In this document: positions 12,333 to 23,900 of the stretch, one piece after another
How positions within the stretch are numbered: position 1 is the stretch's first letter
How the letters are laid out: the number at the start of each line of letters is the position of its first letter
Assembly (NCBI GenBank): GCA_000328365.1
Contig: KB298452.1
Coordinates: forward strand, 3,479-67,478
DNA length: 64,000 nt
Reading direction: 5' to 3'
DNA from: Capitella teleta
Taxonomy: Eukaryota > Annelida > Polychaeta > Capitellidae
Program-made: the position numbers and the translations under genes
The notes under the pieces: model-generated
What the model saw: the letters and a program-made list of their open reading frames with translations, nothing else
Database searches by the model: none
What the model was told of the DNA's origin: nothing

Positions 12333-14507
12333 AACATAATCTCCCAGTATGATTGTTTTGGTTTGACATTTACCGCTCCAAACAATTCCGAAAATAATTC
12401 ATTTATCGGAATAACTTGTTCTGTTTTTGTTTTCCTTCCGAGAAGCAGTGCTGTGAGGATTTATAAATAGGATTTAAAACAATTGTAACTTAGCCGAATC
12501 TCGTTTCATTATTTGATTTGATAAATGGTTACATGATTGCATTCATTATAGCTGCAATAACTTTTACTTTCAACCCTGCAATGAAGCTATACTCATTTGA
12601 AATACCAGCTATATTGATCAGGAATAAAATCGAATTGCCCGGATCAACCGCTTTGAGGCGGATGGATCGACTTTCACGTTATTAATCGAATTAAACCGGC
12701 TGAAGTGAAATAGCAAACTCGCAATTTGTTAAATATATATTCATGGATGATCGAACAGTGAGCATGAACTAATTATACATTCGACCTACTGGTAAATTAC
12801 TAGTTAGTAAATGATGTATGCAAGCGCTGTTCGCTTGCTTCGCACGCTTTCCGTGGAAATCACAACAGTGCACATTCGTGTTTTGTGCTACGACATCTAT
12901 TCGTTTTTGTCCCCTGAAAAGACTGAAGTGTATCTAACAGTATCTTCAAATACGAATTTTCTTGATTGTAATTTATTGCTCCAAGTACTAGTATCTCTAT
13001 GATGTATATAAGTCAGTCGTGGTATTGTTTCTTGGAATGTCTTGGTCCAATCACTCCAATTCCCAATGCCTTTCAGATCATTGGGTGGTGCACTCATAAA
13101 AACATTCATGATTCATTGATCTTATTCTCATCATTGTGAAAAACATGCTGTTATAGTGAGAACTGTAAAGCTCATGATCTGACAAAGGCGTATGATGATG
13201 TACTATATGGCTACAAATTATGTGTAGCGCCACATCACAACTCACGAATAGTGCGAGCACTTCTCAGTGTCACTCGGTTGTATGTTTTCCGGGAATTTTG
13301 AGCAGTGCGTCTCGATAGCAGGGGAGGGGGTTTGGATTTTTTTTTTTTTCAGACTAATTCATTGACTAATCTAGTAATAATTATGTCTGCTGACAGCCTG
13401 ATCAGAGACCTTCATGCGAATTCAAACATCGAGAAAATGAAAAGCTCATAAATAAATGTAGGCGTACAGATTTCACAACTTTTGACACTTCCTCAGAAAT
13501 CGTGAGTGTCGGAATTCTCTGAAATGAAAGGCCCGAAAGGAGATCTTTGCTTCTTTATCAGGGACCTTTATCGTGCGCTGTAAACTTCAATATTTGGAGA
13601 CAATGTAGAGATTATTTCATTAAATGAAAATATCAAAGAAAATGGAAGGGTCGCAACATAAATTACCCGTATCCCTGATTATTCCTCATTGAAGTCCATA
13701 TTTTGATATGGAATTTTCGTGTTTCACAATTTATGTCTCAAAGAGGACATGAGAAAATAAATACCACTAATGGAAATAAGAGGTTCTCCTGAAGCCAGTG
13801 GTGTAATTAAAACACATGTGCGTGGAGCAGTTGCCAAGTAGTAAGGAAACACAGAGCGAGGGGACATTTTCCAAATCGAAATCCGTGCCGCCAATCATCA
13901 ATAGAATATTTGCATTACTAAAATGGAGCGTTCTGATTGGTCAGGCAGCATCTGACGTCATCACTCGTTTCAAGAGAGGCCTCGGGAGGGAGCAAAATTT
14001 CTCTGGTTATAGCGCCCTCATGAAACGAGCGTTATGACTTGGGATGATAATTTCATCGGCAATCGACTCACGAAACACCAAATAATGTCCCTAGGGATCC
14101 TCAGAGGCTCAATTTTACGCATCCTGGGCCTTTTAAGTTAACTACCTGCATTTTCTTTACACCGAGTCGTTCAAGAATGTTTCAAGTATTTCTGTGAGAG
14201 CAGATCCATGTTCGTCGAATGATGATGAAGTTATCTATGTCGCCGTTTTCCGCGAATTCGTTCCGCGATTTCAGTCGCCCGCTCGTTACGTAACAGCCCC
14301 ATGCACGGTGCACCCCCTATAATTGCGTCATGGGATCTCACCGCATTTGCATCGATCTCAAGAATGACACAATCAGACCGACAAAAAAGTCCAGTCGAGC
14401 AACTAGTTGAGTCAGCTTTATCCAATCATAGGCAAAGTTTCTCTAGCATTCAACAGTGCATGAAAATTTTGTATATTTGAGTTAACTTCGACATAAAGGT
14501 ATCTAAA
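12333..14507. other. Intergenic DNA, no gene recognised
   Basis: Includes a T run near 13338-13350 and a less AT-rich block (13816-14430) with open frames in both directions but no protein similarity I can name. That block may be a decayed transposon; I did not find paired ends. Confidence 0.35.
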
Positions 14508-14519
14508 GTTACCCACGGG

Positions 14520-14672
14520 GATGGAACATGGGTTCGAGTTATAGAGCAATTCGAGTTATGGGAGTTGGAGATATCATAACAATATTCAATGTGCGGGTAT
14601 AGGGAGGGATTCAAAATGGCTTTGAGTTATAGAGCAATTCGAGTTATGGGAGTTGGACATATCGAGATTATA
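14520..14672 (+). repeat. Internal direct duplication with pogo-like terminal words
   Basis: A segment of about 37 bp (containing gagttatagagcaattcgag, then ttatgggagttgga) occurs twice, about 95 bp apart. The words resemble ends of pogo/Tigger-type elements, such as aactcgaa at 23014. It may be an element remnant. Confidence 0.45.
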
Positions 14673-14814
14673 CTCTAACCCTTATCCATAATAATAAAGG
14701 CTAGATATCAAATGTTGTTTTTTCTTCAATCCATCTTCAAACAATACTCATGCAAACCTAATTATTGATACTTTTGCTAATATTCTTCATATGTTTCAAT
14801 GTAAATGCATTTTT

Positions 14815-14965
14815 GTTTTCGTACCTGTATATACATGCATATATTTTCAAGTCATGGGGATTCTTCAACCTTGCGAAATTTGTTACAAAAGGCTCTTTTC
14901 TCTCTACAACTGCGCAATGTTCCCAAATATAATTATCATTTATGTAGCCTGTCATCTTGACAATT
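14815..14965 (-). mobile_element. MITE fragment, mariner-like family
   Basis: The reverse complement matches 15425-15540 and 60400-60510 over the words tataaatgataattatat, aaaagagccttttg, ttcgcaaggttga and atccccat. It is an incomplete copy facing the copy at 15303. Confidence 0.6.
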
Positions 14966-15302
14966 GTGACTTTCATTTTGCTTATTTTCTTCAAATAATT
15001 TGATAATTACGAAATTACTTAACCGCGTCGTAAATATTTTAATATTTCATTCATGATCTTCGCAATCACGCACATTCAACTCACTCGATAAGCGTTAATT
15101 GTTTATCCTACTTTATATCGCTTAAATATCCAATTAATTATAATTTTTGTAGATAGATGTCATGAGATATTCCGAATATTTTTAGTGAATAAGCATTGAC
15201 GAAATGTTGCGCATAACTTTGTTTACAATAACAAAGCATCATCGCGGAAGGGTTTTTTGGTGAGCTCACAAGATGCCCCCCATCATATTTTAGTATTATA
15301 TT

Positions 15303-15557
15303 AAATAATATTCAATTTTCAACGGCGAATGCGCGCTTTGAAGCGACATCGGTGATGCAGCATTTCTGAAATATTTGTCATAAAATGACCTGATAAAAGG
15401 CCTAATTTATTTAATATGAGGTTACTGCAACTATAAATGATAATTATATCGGGGTATATATATAGCACGGCTTCAGAGAAAAGAGCCTTTTGGTAACAAT
15501 TTTCGCAAGGTTGAATAATCCCCATTACTTGTAAATATAATTTTTAATCACCCTGTA
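15303..15557 (+). mobile_element. MITE copy, mariner-like family
   Basis: Homologous over about 250 bp to 60270-60532, including gcgcgctttga, ttctg-aatatttgt, aaaatgac-tg and cgcaaggttga. Both copies end in A/T-rich sequence followed by accacc/caccctgta. Ends reading ...ACCCTG-TA are typical of Tc1/mariner MITEs with a TA target. Length is about 255 bp and there is no coding capacity. Confidence 0.6.
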
Positions 15558-15560
15558 TAT

Positions 15561-16367
15561 CGTCATACTCGGGTTATTGTTTCCTTCTCTTTTGTGATTC
15601 GGCGAAATTGATGAAACGAATGAAGAGGATTCGACATAAACACTGCTACTAATAAACAGCTGCCCGATTACAACAACACAAATTATATCAACGGATTGGT
15701 GATATGGTCATGCATGAGTGGTGGCTCCTGTACACTTGTATAAAAGTTGTATGCTCGAATCGTACAGCATTGGTGTATAGCATCCCATAAAAAACATCAT
15801 GTCTGCGAATGGCTAAGCTACATGTATCAAAGCAAATCTCAGGCCTTGATTACATTAATTGTGCATATGGACAATGATTACATATAATCACTTTAACTAG
15901 AAAAAATCCCTTTATCATCCAAACAAGTGAAATGTGGTCAAATATTCGCATACTTATTAAATTTATTATTTATTGCCTCTCACGTGACGTGTCAATTATA
16001 ACTTTAATGGAATTCAGTTTGCTTTACTAATCCGTAAGTCATTCGATGATATTCCGAGAAAAGAATCTTCCACTTTCAGCGTACGTATATTAATTATGCT
16101 ATTGAACTAGTTCATTATTGGCGCAAAGTAAGCTGGCTTGTGTTGGCTCATACGCCGACGTATAATATTGTCCTTTCGCCACACACTCGCATTGCATGCA
16201 TGGTCAATTGCGCAAACACGTTTCTGTTGACCAGGATAACTTATTGACCACTCAATAATCAACAGTGACCAAAACTGATCAATACATCGAAGCGCGAATC
16301 GGCGCCGGGGTTTAAGCGAGGATTCCGTTAATCCGCGGATTAAAGCTCAGACCGAATAGATCATCAT
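15561..16367. other. Intergenic DNA upstream of the kelch gene
   Basis: No gene. It probably contains the kelch promoter; I see no defining element. Confidence 0.4.
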
Positions 16368-16514
16368 ATGGATTATCTGACAACTCAACGAGTTTTAAAA
16401 GAGAAGCCATCGCACGTGATTGCAGAATTCAACAGCGAAGAGACCGATTGGAATATTCGCTATAATGATGGCTCCGTGACACTTGCGTCGACATGTACGA
16501 TTCGAAACACTTGA
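16368..16514 (+). CDS. Short upstream ORF overlapping the kelch start
   Basis: ATG to stop, 48 codons, starting MDYLTTQRVLKEKP and ending in a different frame 22 bp inside the kelch reading frame. It could be a regulatory uORF. It could also be the true N-terminus of the kelch protein, joined to the main frame by a splice or a sequence error I cannot see. Its composition (acidic EFNSEETDW stretch) looks protein-like. Confidence 0.3.
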   Translation: MDYLTTQRVLKEKPSHVIAEFNSEETDWNIRYNDGSVTLASTCTIRNT

Positions 16515-19507
16515 CCGCCATGGTCAATGGCGAGGGGAGAGAGGAGATCGAAAGCTACGATTATCTCATCATACTTAATCGAAGTTCAGGCACCATGAGG
16601 TTCAGCTATACTACAGTCGATCCTTGCACCAACTCACTTGCGCCCAAATTGGATTACGTAATATGGCCTCGTTTGATGGGCATCGTCGATTACGCGTCTT
16701 GCGTGATGAAAAATGTGTTGTTCGTGACCGGGGGACGAGACAGGCGGAGCGGGGTTTCCCTGAAACAGGTACTCCGCTACGAACCTCAGCGAGGACGTTG
16801 GTTTGAGTGTGCGAATATGAAGACGTCACGATCCAGGCACGTCTGCGTGGTGTTCAATGGGAAGATATTCGTCATGGGTGAGTAATGAACTAATATACAC
16901 AACGGACATCTTATACAGTCCTCTCAAAAAAGGAGGACAGACTCGTAAGAATGAGCTGACTGCGAAGTGCGAATCCTACGAACCCTACGTGGACGAATGG
17001 CATGCCGAGGAAGACATGCCTGGATCCCGCAAGGACCATCGAGGCACGTCATACCAGGGGGCAGTGTTTGTCTCCGGAGGGGCCTCCTCGTCGCTGACCG
17101 CCAACGACAATTGCTGGTCAGTCCGAGGAAATATATTTAATTGGATTGCAGTCGATTCTTTCAGGAGAATGAGTCGCTTTTGGCCGGATCCAAGCAAACC
17201 ACAAGCATATAAATGCGCATGGGAACAACTGAAAGACAATCAGCGACGATTTATGCCGTTCAAGCTAACCAAGCACTGCATGGCTATGTGTCATGATCGA
17301 ATTTTCATCGCAGGGGGTGAGGTTTATGTCGTCCTCTTGGGCTCTGTTATGTTGACGTTGTTATGCAATGAATGGTATCTGTGTGTACAGTCCATACCCT
17401 GTGACCTTCTTGACTGGTAATTCAGGTTTTCGATCTGTGCAGTCAACAATCTTCTCGCGAAGGCAGCTTTATTTTGACATAAGCAAATTCAGTTGCACGG
17501 AGTGATATAGGCATTCGGGTGAAGAGCATCTGTGCCGAAGCTTCTTTGTAGCAATTGAGGAACTAAATTTTTGTGTAACTATATACATGTAGTATACATA
17601 CACAGCAACTCAAATATTAGTGTACTGACTTCAAGTACAATCGTCAAAGCATTAGCATAGCCCACCTTAAATCTAGCATCTCAGTGCTAGTAAATAAAGG
17701 AGCGTGTTACTATTAGTTGCTATTAGTTATGGCACTTGAGACTGAGATGGGCATGTACTCCGTTTACCAATAGTGTTGACATGCGCATGGATCACGTGTA
17801 CTGTTAATTGGAGTTTGTCTCGCAACACCGCTTGAAAGAACCAAGGATCACCGTGGATCATTTAATTATTGTCCCAGAAAAAAAAACATCGATAATCGAT
17901 GGATAATCTGTGTAACTAACCGATGTAGGTCAAAAAGATTCCCAATAGGATTTTGATCGAGGTTAGATAGGATTGTATAAGATGACGACTAAATTATTTA
18001 TAAACAAACTTACGGGATTTTGTTTTCTCATTTGACGTCTTCTTCGTTGTTCCCTCGACAGGAGAAGGTGAGCTCACTATCATGTTTGCTCTGATGCATC
18101 ACTCTATGACTTATATAATATGCACTGAAATAACCTTTTGATATTGCACTGGAGTGTATTTTCACCTACATTTTGTATTTTTCTTGCAGTTTTATTACTT
18201 TTATCTAAGTATAATTTCGTTTTTACTAGTATATCAGTGGTTATTTTATGCTCTCCGAGTGTTTATGTGAATTGTGAGGTACCTTTAGGATGAATCACCC
18301 GGGTTAAATAAAGACATTCTTTATCATACCTTTATTATTGGTCTGTGTAGATGAAGGTTCTAAGTACAAAAGTCTCTTTGTAAAATCAAATACAATTAAA
18401 GAACTTCAATGACTGGAAGAAAAAGAAGCCCATATCACGAGATCATAACTCATAGGATTAAAAAGGATAGGCGAGCTTAATATTTGGCAAAACATAATAT
18501 GTTTATTATTATTTTTATTTATTTTTATTTTTATTTATTATTATTATATAAGGCATATTATGCATTATATTTATGCAGCATTTGAGAGGCAGGCCTTGGA
18601 TGTCACAGACTTCGTGTAATAATTATGCCTACCTGGTATCCACTTGTATGAATATACTTTTTCATCCGTTCTTGAAATGAAATCTAAGCCTTTATACCTT
18701 CTGTAATTTGATTTATTCGTTCTAATTCGAGCACTTGCATTTTGTACGATTTTCCAATTGCAATATAACACATGCCGCTCTATTGGTCACTTCAACACCT
18801 GGCTCACCTTTAATAACCCTCATCCATTATCTCCTACCTCTGTGAAGTATTTAACAATTAATGAATACTTGCCAGGATTGTGCGATGGACAGACTGAGGA
18901 TGGTGTCAATTTCATCCAGGGTGACGGCGCTGAAGATGGCGCCGTCATTGGGAGTTACAGAAACATCTTAGCAACCGCCCCAAGTACGTGCATAATGACG
19001 TCATGGCGTGCAACATGTTATTCTCGTGCATGATGTAGTGTTGGTCGGATACCGTTTGACGACGCCACCTCCGCCCGAGAAAGTACGAAACAAGAGCGAG
19101 GATGCTAACGCAGCCCAGAAGCACAAGCAACTGGTGCCGACAGAGGAACCAAGTACAAACTGGATCACCAATCTATCAGACATGCCCGAACCAAGAGCTG
19201 GGGCCGGAACGTTCGTTGTCGGTGAGTAGCTTCAGATGACCTTTAAACTTGAAATGACCCAGTTAATATCTGCTTTATAGGTCACAAAGTTTACGTGATG
19301 GGAGGGCATCGTTTGGAAGATGAGAAGACTAGCAGCAGTTTGAACAGCGCCGTCTTCTACCACATGCGTCGCAAGAAGTGGTTTCGCGCCTTTTCACTCG
19401 GCGAAGGAAATTACAGAGAGGTCGAGTGCATTCAGTTGACAATTCCGATCACCAACCGAGACTTCCGGCCGATGAAGTACGCCGACTGCAAGTGGGTTTT
19501 GTGGTAA
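16493..19507 (+). CDS. Kelch-repeat protein without a BTB domain
   Basis: Predicted beta-propeller protein, often a protein-interaction scaffold. Exons: 16493-16877, 16933-17116, 17165-17316, an optional 6-nt microexon 18062-18067, 18876-18983, 19039-19221, 19281-19507; total 414 residues with the microexon. Kelch units with the double-glycine signature are visible: VLFVTGGRD then LRYEPQRGRWF; KIFVMGG then CESYEPYVDEW; AVFVSGGAS; RIFIAGG; and KVYVMGGHR then VFYHMRRKKWF. No BTB or BACK domain precedes them. A linker (about VRNKSEDANAAQKHKQ) between repeats is polar and probably flexible. The first three introns are 55, 48 and about 1560 bp. The start is the first ATG of the open main frame; an in-frame stop lies just upstream. 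The partner or pathway is unknown. Confidence 0.85.
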
Positions 19508-19702
19508 TTATTCTATCATGAGGTACGAGGAACATTTTTGGGATCCGCATTTCTACTATTTGCTGCATGTCTTTGATAAAATATATTTTCATGTCGGTGT
19601 TCATTGTTTCAAAATAGAATTATAGACGTATTTATAAGTCATACTTACACTCAATGGGCTGTAAACGCAATCCCATCTGCACATCGAACTCCTTGAATCT
19701 GG

Positions 19703-19708
19703 AATAAA
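19703..19708 (+). terminator. Poly(A) signal AATAAA for the kelch gene
   Basis: Canonical hexamer about 200 bp after the stop codon. Confidence 0.55.
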
Positions 19709-19939
19709 CTCCGCAGAGTTGAGAATCGATATGTATATATTATAATAAAGTTAGCTGGGTTGTGAATCGTTGCATTCATGGTTGAATGATGGGATTTGAA
19801 TGTTGAATGATGGATACCGAAAAATATCTATTTCGTACTCTCAAAAGTATCGTGAACCGTAATATTGAGTTCGACCATGAAGATAATTTGATAATTATTT
19901 TATTAAAAAAGTTCCAAACAATGATGTATGTGCCACATT

Positions 19940-20400
19940 AAAGATAAGATAAGATAAGATGAACATTTATTGTCCGAAGGGATGTGTTTGGCCACAAGAA
20001 TTAATTGAAATGATTGATGAAGGGATTAAAGTTCTTGAAGCAGCTGTTCGAATTCTTGGAATCGACAGTCTTCTTCCAGGTGGTATAAATAATATATATA
20101 ATAATATAAATAATATATATTCACTACAAGCTGCTATAGCAGCTTGTAGTGAAGATTTAGTGAATGGCGCTGATCTTGCATGATCTTCCTTACAAGTTTG
20201 ATTGTTCTCTTTTTTAGTAGTGGTTTTCACATTCTGATCTCTAAGAGCAATCAGTTCTTGCCCTATGTAAGTTTTTCGTTCCCTCTTTGCATTACAATGA
20301 GACTGGTGATGAGTATGATGAGTATGATGACTTGTAGCCTTGTCGCCTTGTCGCCACTGAGCAGCGTCAGAACATGATCCAGGGACGAATTTAGTATCCA
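19940..20400 (-). repeat. Probable retroelement 3' remnant with (TTATC)n tail
   Basis: Read on the minus strand, the segment ends in a ggacaataaatgttc-like motif followed by (TTATC)n (on the plus strand GATAAGATAAGATAAGATGAAC, then TTTATTGTCC-like sequence). This is the usual 3' end of several LINE and SINE families. The body has no recognisable protein domain. It contains the palindrome at 20120-20153. Confidence 0.4.
20120..20153. repeat. Perfect 34-bp palindrome
   Basis: The left arm TTCACTACAAGCTGCTA is followed directly by its exact reverse complement with no loop. It is flanked by AT-rich direct repeats (ataatatataataatataa type). Confidence 0.9.
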
Positions 20401-20926
20401 AATGTTCTTTGATAGAAGAGGAATACAGATTTTATAGTTTCCACTTCCAGAAATCCAATCTGACGTCATAAATTCACAATTTTATCCAAAAACAAGAAGA
20501 GAAATTTGAAGTTGCGTCCTTCTCTTTCGTCACCATGGAAACCCGTGGAATAAATTGAATCAATCGAAACTTTTAAGTCGGCTATTTTCATAAGCAAAAT
20601 ATCACATCAACAGTAAACAAAATAATAATAACTAATATTAATAATAATAAACTGAATTAACGTTGCATGTTTGGGCGAGCGAGTTATGCGATCAGAACTT
20701 ATTAACGGAATTGTTTCCAATAGTGGATGCAAAAGATAAAAGATAAAAAGATAAAATATGAAAGGTTTTATTCAGAACATAAAACAAGTAATCTAGTGAA
20801 TATCTTTCAGTTGCATATCTTGGATTTTCAGCGAACATTCTTGGGTGGAAAGCTTATGAGCGGATGAAACCAAATCAGAACACCTAGAAAAGACAAGTTG
20901 ATGAGCGCATCGTGAATGAGATGCAC

Positions 20927-23900
20927 TCACGTATCAATGTGCCTCAGCTGTTTCATGACGGTTTCCGTGCAGGAAGAAAGAGTTTGAGCAAATCGCGAGA
21001 TTTCTGGCGTTTTCGTTCGGATCATGACGCTGAGTTCGCCGAGAAGCCTCTCGCTCTCAAGCAGAGCTGCTGTGAGGTTCTGCAAAAAGGAAAACGAACG
21101 AAATTCAGAATAAACTCGAGAATGATGACTACCGTGAAAGCTTAGCTCGTCATCCGGGAGATAAACGTCTTTGGTCGACAATTGATGGCGCGTTGTATCG
21201 AGGGCCCCCGCCAAAGCGGAGTACTGCTGCTGCACGACGTCCAGATGAGGAAGCACAGGAGAGAGGCCACGCAGCTGAGAATTACGCAATGAAATTACCA
21301 CATATCGGAATTACGATATCAACGGGAAGACGCTCTTGTGTGTGTTTAAGTGAACGTCGTAGTTTAACTCACTTGATCATCGACTGCCGTGTCCAATGAG
21401 TTCAAATGCTTCAGTTTACTCAGCTGCAGTTTTAGCTCAGCTGATCGCTTCTGCAGCTGCTCATTCTGCAGCCACAATCCATGCAGCTGCGACTGCAAAA
21501 CAGACGATGATAAAGATCGATAAGAGATCGAGACACACCATGGAGTGCTTCTCCTGCAGTTTGAAATCATGTTTGGCTCTGGCTTCGAGATAAACCGTCT
21601 GAAGATAGCGCGCGTACAAGATGTCCACGTGCGTTTGACTGAACTCTTCCGTCTGTTGATGAAACAATTCACAAAACGACGCTGAGCTTACTTTGCAAAC
21701 CTTTGACGAAGGGAGTGAGCTCTCATCTGCTTTCTTCATGGACGTACTATTGGATCGATTGCTCTTGCAATTTGCTTAAAATAAAATATAAAACTCCAAT
21801 GTAAACAACTTAAGATATTACGGAAAAATTAAATGCAACGATCATGATTTAACAAAAACATTCGATCATCAATTGACAATATAATTAATTTGGAAATGCA
21901 ATGATCTACGTCTTAGTACTCACTTTGAGGCGGGGCTCCTGGAGTACTCAGGTGACTGCTGTGAGAGTGGTGACTATGATGGGAGTCGATGGCAGAGATG
22001 TCGACCGCAAGATGAGAGCTCATTTCAATTTCTGGCGTGGACGCTTTTGGTCCGGGGGGCTTACTGACGTCGGGAGTGCGCTCCACGCTCCTGTGCCGCG
22101 TGACCTTGGGGGCTAATTTGCGAGCACTTCCCCCGGTCCTCTTGGGAGCGAGGACGTTCGGCTGAGGTCGCTTGCAAGGAACAGACTTCTTCAGTATATC
22201 CTGCACAGGGGTCAAAAGGTCAGAGGTCAAAAGGTCAAGAGGCAGCATGGTTTCCTACCCGGTCTGTGGCTCGCATTGGCTGCCTATGATTGGACGTGGA
22301 ATGAGAGGTAGGGGCGGAGGGCCTGGATGTGGAACTCATGTATCGAGAGGCAATTAAGCGAACGGCTGAAAATGAGCAGAATAAAAACAATGAGACACAA
22401 AGAGAAATCAAGAAACCTTTTTTCTTCTTTTTCTTGACTTCTGAAGAGCAATCGATGGATCTGCGATGAAACATTAACAAACAAACAAACACAGAGCGAT
22501 CGCTTACTTTGCCGGTGATTCACTCACTCTCGATTCATCGTCAATGCTATGTCGCTTGCTGTCGATTGAAACTTCCCTCGATTCATTCATTGAACCAGAG
22601 AACAGAGCGCGTGCTAGCTCAGGCTTCTTTCCATCAACTGTGGAACGAAATTCCTTCAGGGTTTCCATATAACCAGAGCGGTGTTTAAACTTTTTCAGCC
22701 CAGGACCCTCTGTCTATGTAACACATTGGCGACCCTCAGACTGTGGAGGTGTTTGCCCTCGGGAAGGAAATTTCAGTTAAAATCCCTCGAAGGCGTTTCA
22801 GGCAACTTCGGAATTATAGATTCATAGAAAGACACTACATGCACAAAGAATCCAAAAGAACATGCATAAAAGCATGATGGGGTTTTACAGCTCCACACAA
22901 ACTATTTGGATTATACGGGCGCCAGAACAGAAGGCCCGGGACCGGGGTTTCCCCCTACTCTCATCAATAAATCCCAAGAGATCTTTATCCTGCATATACA
23001 GTAAAACCCCACTAACTCGAAAACGGATAACTCGAAGACCCCTCTTCGTCGAAGTGTTTTCAAATTCCCGACGACTCCCCTATACTTTAGCATTACAGAT
23101 TGCTCGGATTCCTCGAACCCCGCTTCGTCGAAAAACCCTGTTCCTCGAACATATTTTTCGGTCCCTTGAGCAAAATCGAATCGTATTCGTCGAAGTTTTT
23201 TTTTAGATCAAAGAACCCTTTCGCTAATTGCAATTAACGCCACTCTGTTTACTGTTTTGGACAATCGTTTACAGAGTTCGACTCGCGTGTCACCTCTCGC
23301 ATTCACGATGCTTGGTTAACAATAAAAGAGAGAGAGCATGTAGTGGATTTTCGATCGGAGTAAAACACATGAAGGCGTCTTTGATGAAGACGATTACAGA
23401 AAGCGGTATAGCCTCTGATGTTGAATAGGCGGGAAACATCAATAATAAACAAACTCTGCCCATCAGTATAAAACCCGATCATTCGTCACAACAAATTAAT
23501 CAGTCTGTGACTGTCTGTCGACGAATCTCTGCGAGACATATCTGCAATAATGGCGACTAAACGAAAGATCACATGTGTAACCCTGGAGACCAAGTTCCTG
23601 GCGATCAGCGAAAAGGCCATCGCCGATAAGTTTGGAATCCCACCAAGCACCCTGTCAACTTGGATAAAAAATTCTGAGAAGATTCAAGCGCATTATAGAG
23701 AGAGTGGAGGTGACAGGATGCTGAGGTCGAAGGCGTCAAGAACAAAGAATATCCCCCTCTCTGGGCCGATTTTGTATATTTTGTAGTAAACAAGGTAAAC
23801 AATTTTTTTTTTTCATGTGTTGGCAGCTTTAAAGTGGTCAAGGGTAGGTCATTACGCTATCATAACGTAATTTGAGATCAATATGCTATCATATCGTCAT

